From assembly GCF_024622975.1 (NCBI RefSeq), contig NZ_JANJZT010000010.1, positions 51,100 through 115,099 of the forward strand: a stretch of 64,000 nt of DNA. The letters run 5' to 3'. Below are positions 56,514 to 64,000 of this stretch, one piece after another. Each line of letters begins with the position of its first letter. Position 1 is the first letter of the stretch. The DNA is from Blautia caecimuris (GTDB lineage: Bacteria > Bacillota > Clostridia > Lachnospirales > Lachnospiraceae). Both the position numbers and the translations under genes were made by a program. Under the pieces are notes generated by a model. It made no database searches. It was not told where the DNA came from and saw only the letters and a list, made by a program, of their open reading frames with translations.

Positions 56514-58024
56514 GTATTGGAAAAGTATGGCTGGTAGGTGCAGGTCCGGGAGATGCCGGACTTTTTACTCTGAAAGGCCTTGAGGTTCTTAATAAAGCGG
56601 AAGTAGTTGTATATGACAGTCTGGTAGGTCAGGGAGTTCTCACAAAAATCCCTGACAGCGCAAGGCTGATCTATGTGGGAAAACGGGCAGACAAGCATAC
56701 CCTTCCCCAGGAACAGATCAATCAGGTGCTTCTGGAGGAAGCGCAGAAGGGATATCGGGTGGTGCGGCTCAAAGGCGGAGATCCTTTTTTGTTTGGAAGA
56801 GGCGGAGAGGAGCTGGAGCTTCTTACAGAACACGGAATCCCTTATGAGATCGTTCCCGGTGTAACCTCTCCGCTGGCAGTTCCTGCCTATAACGGCATTC
56901 CGGTGACACACAGAGATTTCTGTTCTTCTCTTCATATTATTACCGGACACAGAAGAGCAGGAAAAGAGTATGACATTAATTTCCGGGCTCTTGTGGACAC
57001 AAAGGGTACGCTTGTATTTTTGATGGGAGTAGCAGCTCTTCACGATATCTGTCAGGGGCTTCTGGACGAGGGCATGGAACCGGAAATGCCTGCAGCGATT
57101 TTGCAGAAGGGAACCACAGCAGGACAGAAAAAAATCGTAGCCACAGTCAGCACCCTGGAAGCTGAGGTAAAACGTCAGGGAATCCAGACGCCTGCTATTA
57201 TTGTGGTAGGAAAGGTCTGCGCTCTTGCAGATGAATTTAACTGGTATGAAAAGCTTCCTCTGATGGGCTGGAAGGTGCTTGTCACAAGACCGAAAAACAG
57301 AAGCTCCCGCACCACAGAGCTTTTACGGGAAAAAGGAGCGGAGGTTCTGGAGCTTCCTTCTATCCGTACCCAGGCGCTGGAAGATCAGACCGCGCTTTAT
57401 CAGGCGCTGAATCACATTTCAGATTATCAGTGGGCTGTGTTTACCAGCCCTACAGGGGCAGAAATCTTTTTGGATGAGCTGAAACGCCGCAGAATGGATA
57501 TCCGCAGTCTTGCCGGGATCCGTCTTGCAGCGATCGGCCAGGGAACCAGAAAGATTCTGGAGGATCGAGGCCTTCTGACTGATCTGATGCCTGAGATCTA
57601 TGACGGTGACTGTCTGGGCGAGACACTTGCAAAGGAGCTGAAGGGCGGAGAGCGGATCTTGATCCCAAGAGCCAGAAAAGGAAACGAGAATCTGGTGCGG
57701 CTTCTTAAGGAGGCAGGCGGTATTGTTGACGATATCCCCACCTATGAAACTCTTTATGAGAGCAGCAGTCTCATTGACATAAAAAAAGAAATCACTGACA
57801 AAAACATAGACTGTGTGGTATTTACCAGCGCGTCTACGGTAAAGGGCTTTGCGGAAAGCACCCCGGGCGCTGATTATACCGGACTTACTGCCGCCTGCAT
57901 CGGAAAGCAGACAAAGGCAGCGGCAGATAAGCTTGGAATGGATACTTATATGGCAGAAAAAGCTACCATCGAACATCTGATCCGACTGGTAGAAGAAATA
58001 AAACACAAAAAGGAAAGAGAGTGA
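56510..58024 (+). CDS. cobA-hemD: Fused uroporphyrinogen-III C-methyltransferase / uroporphyrinogen-III synthase
   Basis: A 504-residue fusion. The N-terminal half (to about 245) is the SAM-dependent methyltransferase CobA/SUMT that makes precorrin-2: VGAGPGDAGLFTLKGLEVL, YDSLV, VVRLKGGDPFLFGRGGEE and the IPVTHRDF region. The C-terminal half is HemD, with WKVLVTRPKN, AVFTSPTGAEIFLDEL and VFTSASTVKGF. The fusion commits uroporphyrinogen III to siroheme and corrinoids. ATGA overlap with hemC. Confidence 0.94.
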   Translation: MSIGKVWLVGAGPGDAGLFTLKGLEVLNKAEVVVYDSLVGQGVLTKIPDSARLIYVGKRADKHTLPQEQINQVLLEEAQKGYRVVRLKGGDPFLFGRGGEELELLTEHGIPYEIVPGVTSPLAVPAYNGIPVTHRDFCSSLHIITGHRRAGKEYDINFRALVDTKGTLVFLMGVAALHDICQGLLDEGMEPEMPAAILQKGTTAGQKKIVATVSTLEAEVKRQGIQTPAIIVVGKVCALADEFNWYEKLPLMGWKVLVTRPKNRSSRTTELLREKGAEVLELPSIRTQALEDQTALYQALNHISDYQWAVFTSPTGAEIFLDELKRRRMDIRSLAGIRLAAIGQGTRKILEDRGLLTDLMPEIYDGDCLGETLAKELKGGERILIPRARKGNENLVRLLKEAGGIVDDIPTYETLYESSSLIDIKKEITDKNIDCVVFTSASTVKGFAESTPGADYTGLTAACIGKQTKAAADKLGMDTYMAEKATIEHLIRLVEEIKHKKERE

Positions 58025-58029
58025 GAAAC

Positions 58030-59013
58030 ATGGATTTAATCCAGAGACCAAGAAGACTGAGAGGTAGCGAGACACTGAGAAAAATGGTGAGAGAGACAAG
58101 AATTGACAAATCCTCTCTTATCTATCCTCTGTTTGTCCGTGAAGGAAACAATATAGAAGAGGAAATTCCGTCCATGGAAGGTCAGTTCCGCTACAGTGTG
58201 GACCGTCTTCCCTATGAACTGGAAAGGCTTTCAAAGACAGGCGTAAGCAGCGTAATGCTGTTTGGCATTCCGGATCATAAGGATGAGGTGGGAAGCGGAG
58301 CCTATGCAGAAAACGGAATTGTTCAGAAAGCCCTTCGGGAGGCAAAAAAACAGTTTCCGGATATGTATTACATCACTGATGTATGTATGTGCGAATACAC
58401 CTCCCACGGACACTGCGGCGTACTCTGCGGCCATGAGGTAGAAAATGATGCCACTCTTGAGCTTCTTTCCAAAACTGCTCTTTCTCATGTAGAAGCAGGA
58501 GCCGACATGGTTGCACCCTCTGACATGATGGACGGCCGTGTGCGTGCCATCCGTCAGTGCCTTGATAAAAACGGACATAAGGAAACACCGATCATGTCCT
58601 ATGCGGTAAAATATGCGTCTGCTTTTTACGGTCCGTTCCGTGACGCAGCCGGTTCAGCCCCTGCCTTTGGCGACAGAAAAAGCTACCAGATGGATTATCA
58701 CAACCGCAGAGAGGGCATGAAGGAGGCTCTTACAGATATTGAAGAGGGAGCTGACATTATTATGATCAAGCCAGCCATGTCCTATCTTGATATGGTTTCC
58801 GAGGTACATAAGGCAACCAATGTTCCCATTGCAGCTTACAGCGTAAGCGGCGAGTATGCCATGGTAAAGGCTGCTGCAAAAATGGGATGGATCGAAGAGG
58901 ACAAGATTGTGTGTGAAATGGCTGCAAGTGCGTATCGCGCAGGGGTTCAGATCTATCTTACCTATTATGCAAAAGAGCTTGCAGGATTTATTGACGAAGG
59001 GAGAATCGGCTGA
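58030..59013 (+). CDS. hemB: Delta-aminolevulinic acid dehydratase (porphobilinogen synthase)
   Basis: HemB condenses two 5-aminolevulinates into porphobilinogen. The 327-residue TIM barrel has the zinc-site Cys of CMCEYTSHGHCGVLC and the Schiff-base lysines in SYAVKYASAFYGPFRDA and MIKPAMSYLD. ATG 58030 matches the family start; GTG 58021, overlapping the previous stop, would add three residues and cannot be excluded. hemL follows with an overlapping start. Confidence 0.95.
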   Translation: MDLIQRPRRLRGSETLRKMVRETRIDKSSLIYPLFVREGNNIEEEIPSMEGQFRYSVDRLPYELERLSKTGVSSVMLFGIPDHKDEVGSGAYAENGIVQKALREAKKQFPDMYYITDVCMCEYTSHGHCGVLCGHEVENDATLELLSKTALSHVEAGADMVAPSDMMDGRVRAIRQCLDKNGHKETPIMSYAVKYASAFYGPFRDAAGSAPAFGDRKSYQMDYHNRREGMKEALTDIEEGADIIMIKPAMSYLDMVSEVHKATNVPIAAYSVSGEYAMVKAAAKMGWIEEDKIVCEMAASAYRAGVQIYLTYYAKELAGFIDEGRIG

Positions 59014-60305
59014 TGACAAGATCAGAGGAATTATTTAACCGTGCAGTAAAAAGGATTCCGGGAGGCGTCAACAGTCCGGTCCGCGCTTACGGAGCCATTG
59101 GGGAAGCCCCCAGATTTATCGACCATGCAGACGGATGCTATATTTATGATGCAGATGGAAACAGATATATTGATTACATTGATTCCTGGGGTCCCATGAT
59201 CCTTGGACACAACTTTCCGGAAATCCGGGAGGCTGTTTTAAAGGCCTGCGAAAAAGGCTTAAGCTTTGGTTGCGCCACAGAGGTTGAGGTGGAGATGGCA
59301 GAATTTATCTGTGAACATCTTCCTCATGTGGAGATGGTCCGTATGGTAAATTCCGGCACAGAGGCAGTGATGAGCGCTGTCCGTGCAGCCAGAGGGTTTA
59401 CAGGAAAAAGTAAGATTATTAAATTTGCCGGCTGCTATCACGGACACAGCGACGCGCTTTTAGTAAGCGCAGGCTCAGGAGTTATGACAAGCGGGATTCC
59501 GGACAGCGCAGGGGTTCCGGCAGGCTGTACCCAGGATACCATGACTGCGGTTTACAATGATCTGGACAGTGTAAAAACACTGATGGAGCAGGCAAAGGAT
59601 CAGGTGGCGGCAGTGATCGTGGAGCCGGTAGCTGCAAATATGGGCGTGGTTCTTCCAGATGAGGGCTTCCTTCAGGGCCTTCGTGACCTCTGCGATAAAA
59701 ATAACGCGCTTCTGATCTTTGACGAGGTCATCACAGGCTTCCGCCTTGCCTTTGGCGGAGCGGCTGAATACTTTGGCGTAAAACCGGATATGGTCACTTA
59801 CGGCAAGATCATCGGCGCAGGAATGCCGGTAGGAGCTTATGGCGGAAGAAAAGAAATTATGGAAATGGTTTCTCCTTCAGGCCCGGTATATCAGGCAGGC
59901 ACCTTAAGCGGAAATCCGGTGGCAATGGCAGCAGGCCTTACCCAGCTGAAATATCTCTATGCTCATCCGGAGGTTTATACAGGACTTGAGAAAAAAGGAA
60001 CTCTCCTTTATGAGGGAATGAAAGACCTTGCAGAAAAAGCAGGACTTATCTGTCATCTGAACCATATTTCTTCTCTTGGAAGTATTTTCTTTACAGGAGA
60101 AAAGGTCTGCGATTATACTTCTGCAAAAACCTCTGACACAAAAGCCTTTGCAAATTATTTCCTGTCCATGCTGAAGGGCGGCATTCATCTGGCTCCCTCC
60201 CAGTTTGAGGCAATGTTCTTATCTGACGCGCATTCAGAGGATGTGATTCATGAGACACTGAAGGTATTTTCAGAGGTTCTGGAAAAGGGAAATTTATATG
60301 AATAA
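59013..60305 (+). CDS. hemL: Glutamate-1-semialdehyde 2,1-aminomutase
   Basis: A PLP enzyme of class III aminotransferases producing 5-aminolevulinate. The 430-residue protein shows PGGVNSPVRAYGAIGE, MVNSGTEAVMSAVRAARG, the FDEVITGFR motif and the PLP Lys in VTYGKIIGAGMPVGAYGG. With hemA it completes the C5 route. Its end overlaps aroC by 8 nt. Confidence 0.96.
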   Translation: MTRSEELFNRAVKRIPGGVNSPVRAYGAIGEAPRFIDHADGCYIYDADGNRYIDYIDSWGPMILGHNFPEIREAVLKACEKGLSFGCATEVEVEMAEFICEHLPHVEMVRMVNSGTEAVMSAVRAARGFTGKSKIIKFAGCYHGHSDALLVSAGSGVMTSGIPDSAGVPAGCTQDTMTAVYNDLDSVKTLMEQAKDQVAAVIVEPVAANMGVVLPDEGFLQGLRDLCDKNNALLIFDEVITGFRLAFGGAAEYFGVKPDMVTYGKIIGAGMPVGAYGGRKEIMEMVSPSGPVYQAGTLSGNPVAMAAGLTQLKYLYAHPEVYTGLEKKGTLLYEGMKDLAEKAGLICHLNHISSLGSIFFTGEKVCDYTSAKTSDTKAFANYFLSMLKGGIHLAPSQFEAMFLSDAHSEDVIHETLKVFSEVLEKGNLYE

Positions 60306-61392
60306 ATCTACATTCGGAAAACTTTTTACAGTGACAACCTGGGGAGAATCCCATGGAAAAGCTCTGGGGGCAGTGGTGGACGGATGTCCGGCAGGGCTTG
60401 AACTGGATGAAAGCCACATCCAGAAATACCTTAACCGGCGTAAACCCGGACAGAGCCGTTATACCACAGCCAGAAAAGAAGGGGATCAGGTGGAAATTTT
60501 ATCCGGAGTATTTGAAGGAAAGACAACCGGAACTCCTATTTCTCTCATGGTAAGAAATATGGATCAGAGATCCGGGGATTACGGAAATATTGCTTACTCT
60601 TACCGTCCGGGACATGCAGATTTTACCTTTGATTCCAAATATGGATTCCGGGATTACCGGGGCGGCGGGCGTTCCTCCGGAAGAGAAACCCTTGGAAGAG
60701 TGGCGGCGGGAGCAGTTGCCATAAAGCTTCTGGAAGCTCTGGGTATTTCTTTCTGTACCTACACAAAAGCTATCGGACCGGCAGAGATTACAGAATTTCA
60801 TCCGGAAGAAATTGAAAACAATGCCTTTTATATGCCGGATAAAAAGGCAGCAGAAAAGGCAGGCGCTTATCTGGAACAGTGTATGAAGGAACAGGACAGC
60901 GCAGGCGGGATCATCGAGTGCCGCATCAAGGGAGTTCCCCCAGGACTTGGAACACCGGTGTTTGAAAAGCTGGACGCCATGCTTGCCCAGGCTGTTATGT
61001 CCATTGGTGCGGTAAAAGGCGTGGAGATCGGAGAAGGGTTCCATGTGGCTCAGATGAGGGGATCTCAGGACAATGACGGATTTGCGGCCTCTGAAAAAGG
61101 GATTGTCAAAACCTCCAACCATGCAGGGGGGATCATGGGCGGCATCAGTGACGGAAGCGAGATCCTTCTGCGGGCGGCTGTTAAACCGACTCCCTCTGTA
61201 AGTCAGCCGCAGGCAACCGTAACAGACAAAGGAGAAAATATTTCTCTGGAGATCCACGGCCGTCACGATCCGGTGATCGTGCCCCGGGCAGTGGTTGTGG
61301 TAGAGGCCATGTGCGCTCTTACCATTGCAGACGCTCTTCTTGGCAATATGTGCGCAAGACTGGATAAAGTGCAGGAATTTTACAAAAAATAA
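60298..61392 (+). CDS. aroC: Chorismate synthase
   Basis: AroC makes chorismate from EPSP, requiring reduced FMN. The 364-residue protein shows the family signatures [44 protein letters not shown], and [19 protein letters not shown]. It overlaps hemL by 8 nt and is thus the last cistron of the tetrapyrrole operon, an unusual partner for an aromatic amino acid gene. Confidence 0.96.
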   Translation: MNKSTFGKLFTVTTWGESHGKALGAVVDGCPAGLELDESHIQKYLNRRKPGQSRYTTARKEGDQVEILSGVFEGKTTGTPISLMVRNMDQRSGDYGNIAYSYRPGHADFTFDSKYGFRDYRGGGRSSGRETLGRVAAGAVAIKLLEALGISFCTYTKAIGPAEITEFHPEEIENNAFYMPDKKAAEKAGAYLEQCMKEQDSAGGIIECRIKGVPPGLGTPVFEKLDAMLAQAVMSIGAVKGVEIGEGFHVAQMRGSQDNDGFAASEKGIVKTSNHAGGIMGGISDGSEILLRAAVKPTPSVSQPQATVTDKGENISLEIHGRHDPVIVPRAVVVVEAMCALTIADALLGNMCARLDKVQEFYKK

Positions 61393-61445
61393 AACGCACA
61401 ATATTAGACAAATATTCCCACAGTGAAACATTTTCTTTAAAATCG

Positions 61446-61491
61446 AAACCTCCTATAATAATCTTAACGATTATGTATGGGAGGTTTTTTT
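61446..61491 (+). terminator. Terminator after aroC, overlapping the GH94 ribosome-binding site
   Basis: AAACCTCC and ATAATC arms pair with GGGAGGTTT and GATTAT, then seven T. The right arm contains GGGAGG, which is also the Shine-Dalgarno of the ATG at 61492. A weak promoter TTCCCA-N17-TAAAAT (61415-61443) lies just upstream. Confidence 0.85.
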
Positions 61492-63884
61492 ATGCAGTAC
61501 GGGCATTTTGATAATGAAAAAAGAGAATATGTCATTGACCGGGTCGATCTTCCGGTATCCTGGACCAATTATCTGGGAGTGAACGATATGTGTGCTGTGG
61601 TCAATCATACAGCAGGAGGGTATATTTTTTATCAGTCGCCGGAATATCACAGGATCACAAGGTTTCGTGGGAATGGGGTGCCCATGGATCGGCCGGGACA
61701 TTATGTGTATCTGAGAGATGATGAAAGCGGAGACTATTGGAGTATTTCCTGGCAGCCTGTGGGAAAACCGCTGGATCAGGCAAAATATACCTGCCGACAC
61801 GGTATGTCCTATTCCGTATATGAATGTGAGTACAGCGGAATCCAGGCTTCTCAGACTCTTTCTGTTGCCATGGATGATCCTGTGGAGATCTGGGATATAA
61901 AAATTAAAAATACCGGAGAAAAACAGAGAAGTATCAGTGTATTTTCTTATCTGGAATTTTCCTTTCATCAGATTGAAATGGATAACAAAAATTTTCAGAT
62001 GAGTCTGTATGCGGCAGGCTCCTCTTATAAAGATGGCGTGATCGAGCACGACCTTTTTTATGAAGAGTTTGGCTATCAGTATTTCACAGCAAGCTTTGTT
62101 CCGGACAGTTATGACTGTGTCCGTGACAGATTCCTGGGAGCTTACCGCACAGAAAGTAATCCTGCAGGAGTAGAAAAGGGAAGATTAAGCGGAAGCAGTG
62201 AACTGGGAGGAAACCACTGCGGCGCTCTTCACAAAAAACTGGTGTTGAATCCCGGGGAAGAGGTTCGGGTTTTCTTTTTCCTAGGAGAAGGCAAGCGGGA
62301 GGAAGGGGCTCGCATCCGGGAAAAATATTCATCTCCTGAAAAAGTGGATAGGGTATATGCAGAACTTTATGATTTCTGGGAAAAAAGCGTCAGAAGCTTC
62401 AGATCATGACTCCCAATGAGGGGATGAATACCATGATCAATATTTGGACTCTGTACCAGGCAGAGATTAATATTATGTTTTCCAGATTCGCTTCCTTTAT
62501 TGAGGTTGGCGGGCGCACAGGGCTTGGATACCGGGATACAGCCCAGGATTCTATGACTGTTCCTCATTCCAACCCGGAAAAATGCAGACAGAGGATAGTA
62601 GAGCTTCTTCGGGGGCTTGTAAGTGAAGGCTACGGGCTTCATCTGTTTCAGCCGGAATGGTTTGCACCCGGAGAAAAGCCAAAGCCGTTTAAATCTCCGA
62701 CCGTTGTTCCGGAACCAAAGCGGTCTGATATGATCCATGGTCTTGAGGATACCTGCTCAGACGATGCCCTGTGGCTGGTTGCTTCAATCAATACCTATAT
62801 CAAAGAGACTGGAGAATTTGACTTCCTGGATCAGGTGATCACTTATGCAGATCGCGGGGAAGGAACCGTTTATGAGCATATGAAAAAAATCCTTGATTTT
62901 TCAGATAAGCAAACCGGACCTCACGGAATCTGTAAAGGTCTCCGGGCCGACTGGAACGACTGTCTGAATTTAGGCGGCGGAGAAAGTGCCATGGTCTCGT
63001 TCCTTCATTACTGGGCTGTTCAGAATTTTCTGGAGCTTGCACGATACAGGGAAGAAAAAGAGGATATTGAGAAATATACCGCCATGGCGGAAAGAATCAA
63101 AACAGCCTGTGACAGGGAACTGTGGGATCGGGAATGGTATATCCGAGGAATAACCCGAAACGGCAGAAAAATCGGCAGAGAAGCGGACAAAGAAGGCAGG
63201 ATACATCTGGAATCCAATGCCTGGGCAGTGCTCTCCCAGGCTGCTCCTGCAGACAAAGGAAAAAAGGCAATGGACAGTATTTATAAAGAACTGTTTACGC
63301 CTTACGGAATTATGCTTAACGGGCCTGCCTATCGCACGCCGGATGACGATATCGGGTTTGTTACCAGAGTGTATCCGGGGCTGAAAGAAAATGCATCGAT
63401 TTTCAGCCATCCCAATCCATGGGCCTGGGCGGCAGAGTGCGTTCTGGGAAGAGGAGACAGGGCAATGGAGTTTTACAATGCTCTCTGTCCTTATTATCAG
63501 AATGACAAAATTGAAATACGGGAATCAGAACCTTATTCCTATTGTCAGTTTGTAGTGGGAAAAGATCATACAGCCTTCGGACGGTCCCGTCATCCTTTTA
63601 TGACAGGAACAGGCGGATGGGCCTATTATTCCGCAACCCGGTATATGCTTGGTATCCGGCCGGGGCTGAAAGAACTGCAGATCGATCCCTGTATTCCGGA
63701 AGAATGGGAAGAGTTTTGCGTAAAAAGAGACTGGAGAGGCGCCGTATATGATATCCGGGTGGAAAATCCTCGTCATGTTTCAAAAGGGGTAAGGGAAATT
63801 TATCTTGATGAAAAGAAAGTTTCATGTATTCCGGCACAGCCGGAAGGAAGCTGTCACAAAGTACGTGTGGTAATGGGGTGGTAG
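61492..63884 (+). pseudogene. GH94 disaccharide phosphorylase, frameshifted (cellobiose/chitobiose phosphorylase-like)
   Basis: Two frames together encode one GH94 protein of about 797 residues. Frame 1 (61492-62409) gives the N-terminal sandwich domain (NTAGGYIFY-like HTAGGYIFY, ITRFRGNGVPMD) and ends WEKSVRSFRS. Frame 2 (62406-63884) continues with TPNEGMNTMINIWTLYQAE, GGRTGLGYRDTAQD and the catalytic Asp in ADWNDCLNLGG. The frames join if the run of six A at 62381-62386 had seven, giving WEKKRQKLQIMTPNE. It phosphorolyses a beta-linked disaccharide to sugar 1-phosphate when intact. A sequencing error or phase-variable tract are alternatives. Confidence 0.85.
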
Positions 63885-63976
63885 TGTCAAATAATCTATG
63901 AAAAACAGAGCTAAAGAAAAAGGCTCAAATGAACCTTGAAAATTGCAGATATTTATTCCGATAAGCTCTCCGAGGG

Positions 63977-63995
63977 CTCAGGGCGTTGCCCTGAG
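63977..63995 (+). other. Hairpin at the right edge of the window
   Basis: CTCAGGGC/GCCCTGAG around GTT. The window ends 5 nt later, so it cannot be judged whether a T run follows. Confidence 0.5.
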
Positions 63996-64000
63996 AACCT

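Noticed and set aside
60499..61431. 310-codon minus-strand frame over aroC
   Set aside because: Shadow of a clear chorismate synthase gene.
62381..62409. Classical programmed -1 frameshift site in the GH94 gene
   Set aside because: In the zero frame the tract reads GAA AAA AGC, not the A AAA AAG heptamer, and no clear stimulatory structure follows; a one-base deletion explains it more simply, so slippage is kept only as a possibility.

Overview
The window looks like the chromosome of a Gram-positive, anaerobic, acetogenic and potentially spore-forming member of the Lachnospiraceae, most likely Blautia or a close relative. The support is a complete carbonyl branch of the Wood-Ljungdahl pathway, an electron-bifurcating HydABC [FeFe]-hydrogenase, spoIVA, strong AGGAGG ribosome-binding sites, sigma-A type promoters (TTGNNN-N17-TATAAT) and the Firmicutes order [DUF512 protein]-der-plsY-gpsA. 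No rRNA, tRNA, CRISPR array, prophage or intact insertion sequence was seen. The genus is inferred from gene content; no database search was possible.

Layout. 1-1.2 kb: 3' part of a subtilisin-like protease. 1.4-5.5 kb: housekeeping block rplS, lepB, rbgA, rnhB, yraN, pgeF. 5.6-6.8 kb (minus): a PRPP synthetase. 7.2-11.6 kb: radical-SAM/DUF512 protein, der, plsY, gpsA. 11.7-12.6 kb (minus): aldo/keto reductase. 12.9-29.1 kb: acetogenesis island with a His-rich putative nickel protein, cooT, metF-type reductase, cooC, acsA (CODH), acsF-like ATPase, acsB (ACS), acsD/acsC (corrinoid iron-sulfur protein), acsE, acsV, a DUF3786 protein, fchA, folD and, overlapping folD, a secreted glucosaminidase. 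29.3-35.3 kb: a group-B-like [FeFe]-hydrogenase divergent from hydC-hydB-hydA. 35.6-37.4 kb: two-subunit class I fumarase and a zinc-ribbon protein. 37.6-44.1 kb: lactose/beta-galactoside locus (AraC regulator, GH2 beta-galactosidase, GPH symporter, second AraC regulator, and a 25-residue small ORF on the minus strand). 44.2-45.7 kb: spoIVA. 45.9-49.8 kb: cysK, metY, a TtcA-like protein and an Rrf2 regulator. 49.9-53.8 kb: glpP and a three-gene FAD/Fe-S oxidoreductase operon. 53.9-61.4 kb: tetrapyrrole operon hemA-sirC-hemC-cobA/hemD-hemB-hemL ending in aroC. 61.5-63.9 kb: a GH94 disaccharide phosphorylase gene broken by a frameshift in an A tract.

How it fits together. HydABC couples H2 to NAD and ferredoxin. 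FchA, FolD and MetF carry C1 units on tetrahydrofolate to methyl-THF. AcsE moves the methyl to the corrinoid protein AcsCD, which AcsV keeps reduced, and CODH/ACS builds acetyl-CoA. The His-rich protein, CooT and two CooC-type ATPases form a nickel-supply module for the two Ni enzymes. The tetrapyrrole operon makes uroporphyrinogen III and precorrin-2, precursors of the corrinoid that AcsCD needs. Formate dehydrogenase, formyl-THF synthetase, metV and Rnf are not in the window.

The less ordinary observations are: a 62-nt non-coding element present twice (upstream of hydC and upstream of the zinc-ribbon gene); a signal peptidase with Arg in place of the catalytic Lys; yraN with ATC where relatives start with ATG; the frameshifted GH94 gene; the 25-aa ORF; the His-rich nickel protein; and Rex-like palindromes near both H2/CO operons.
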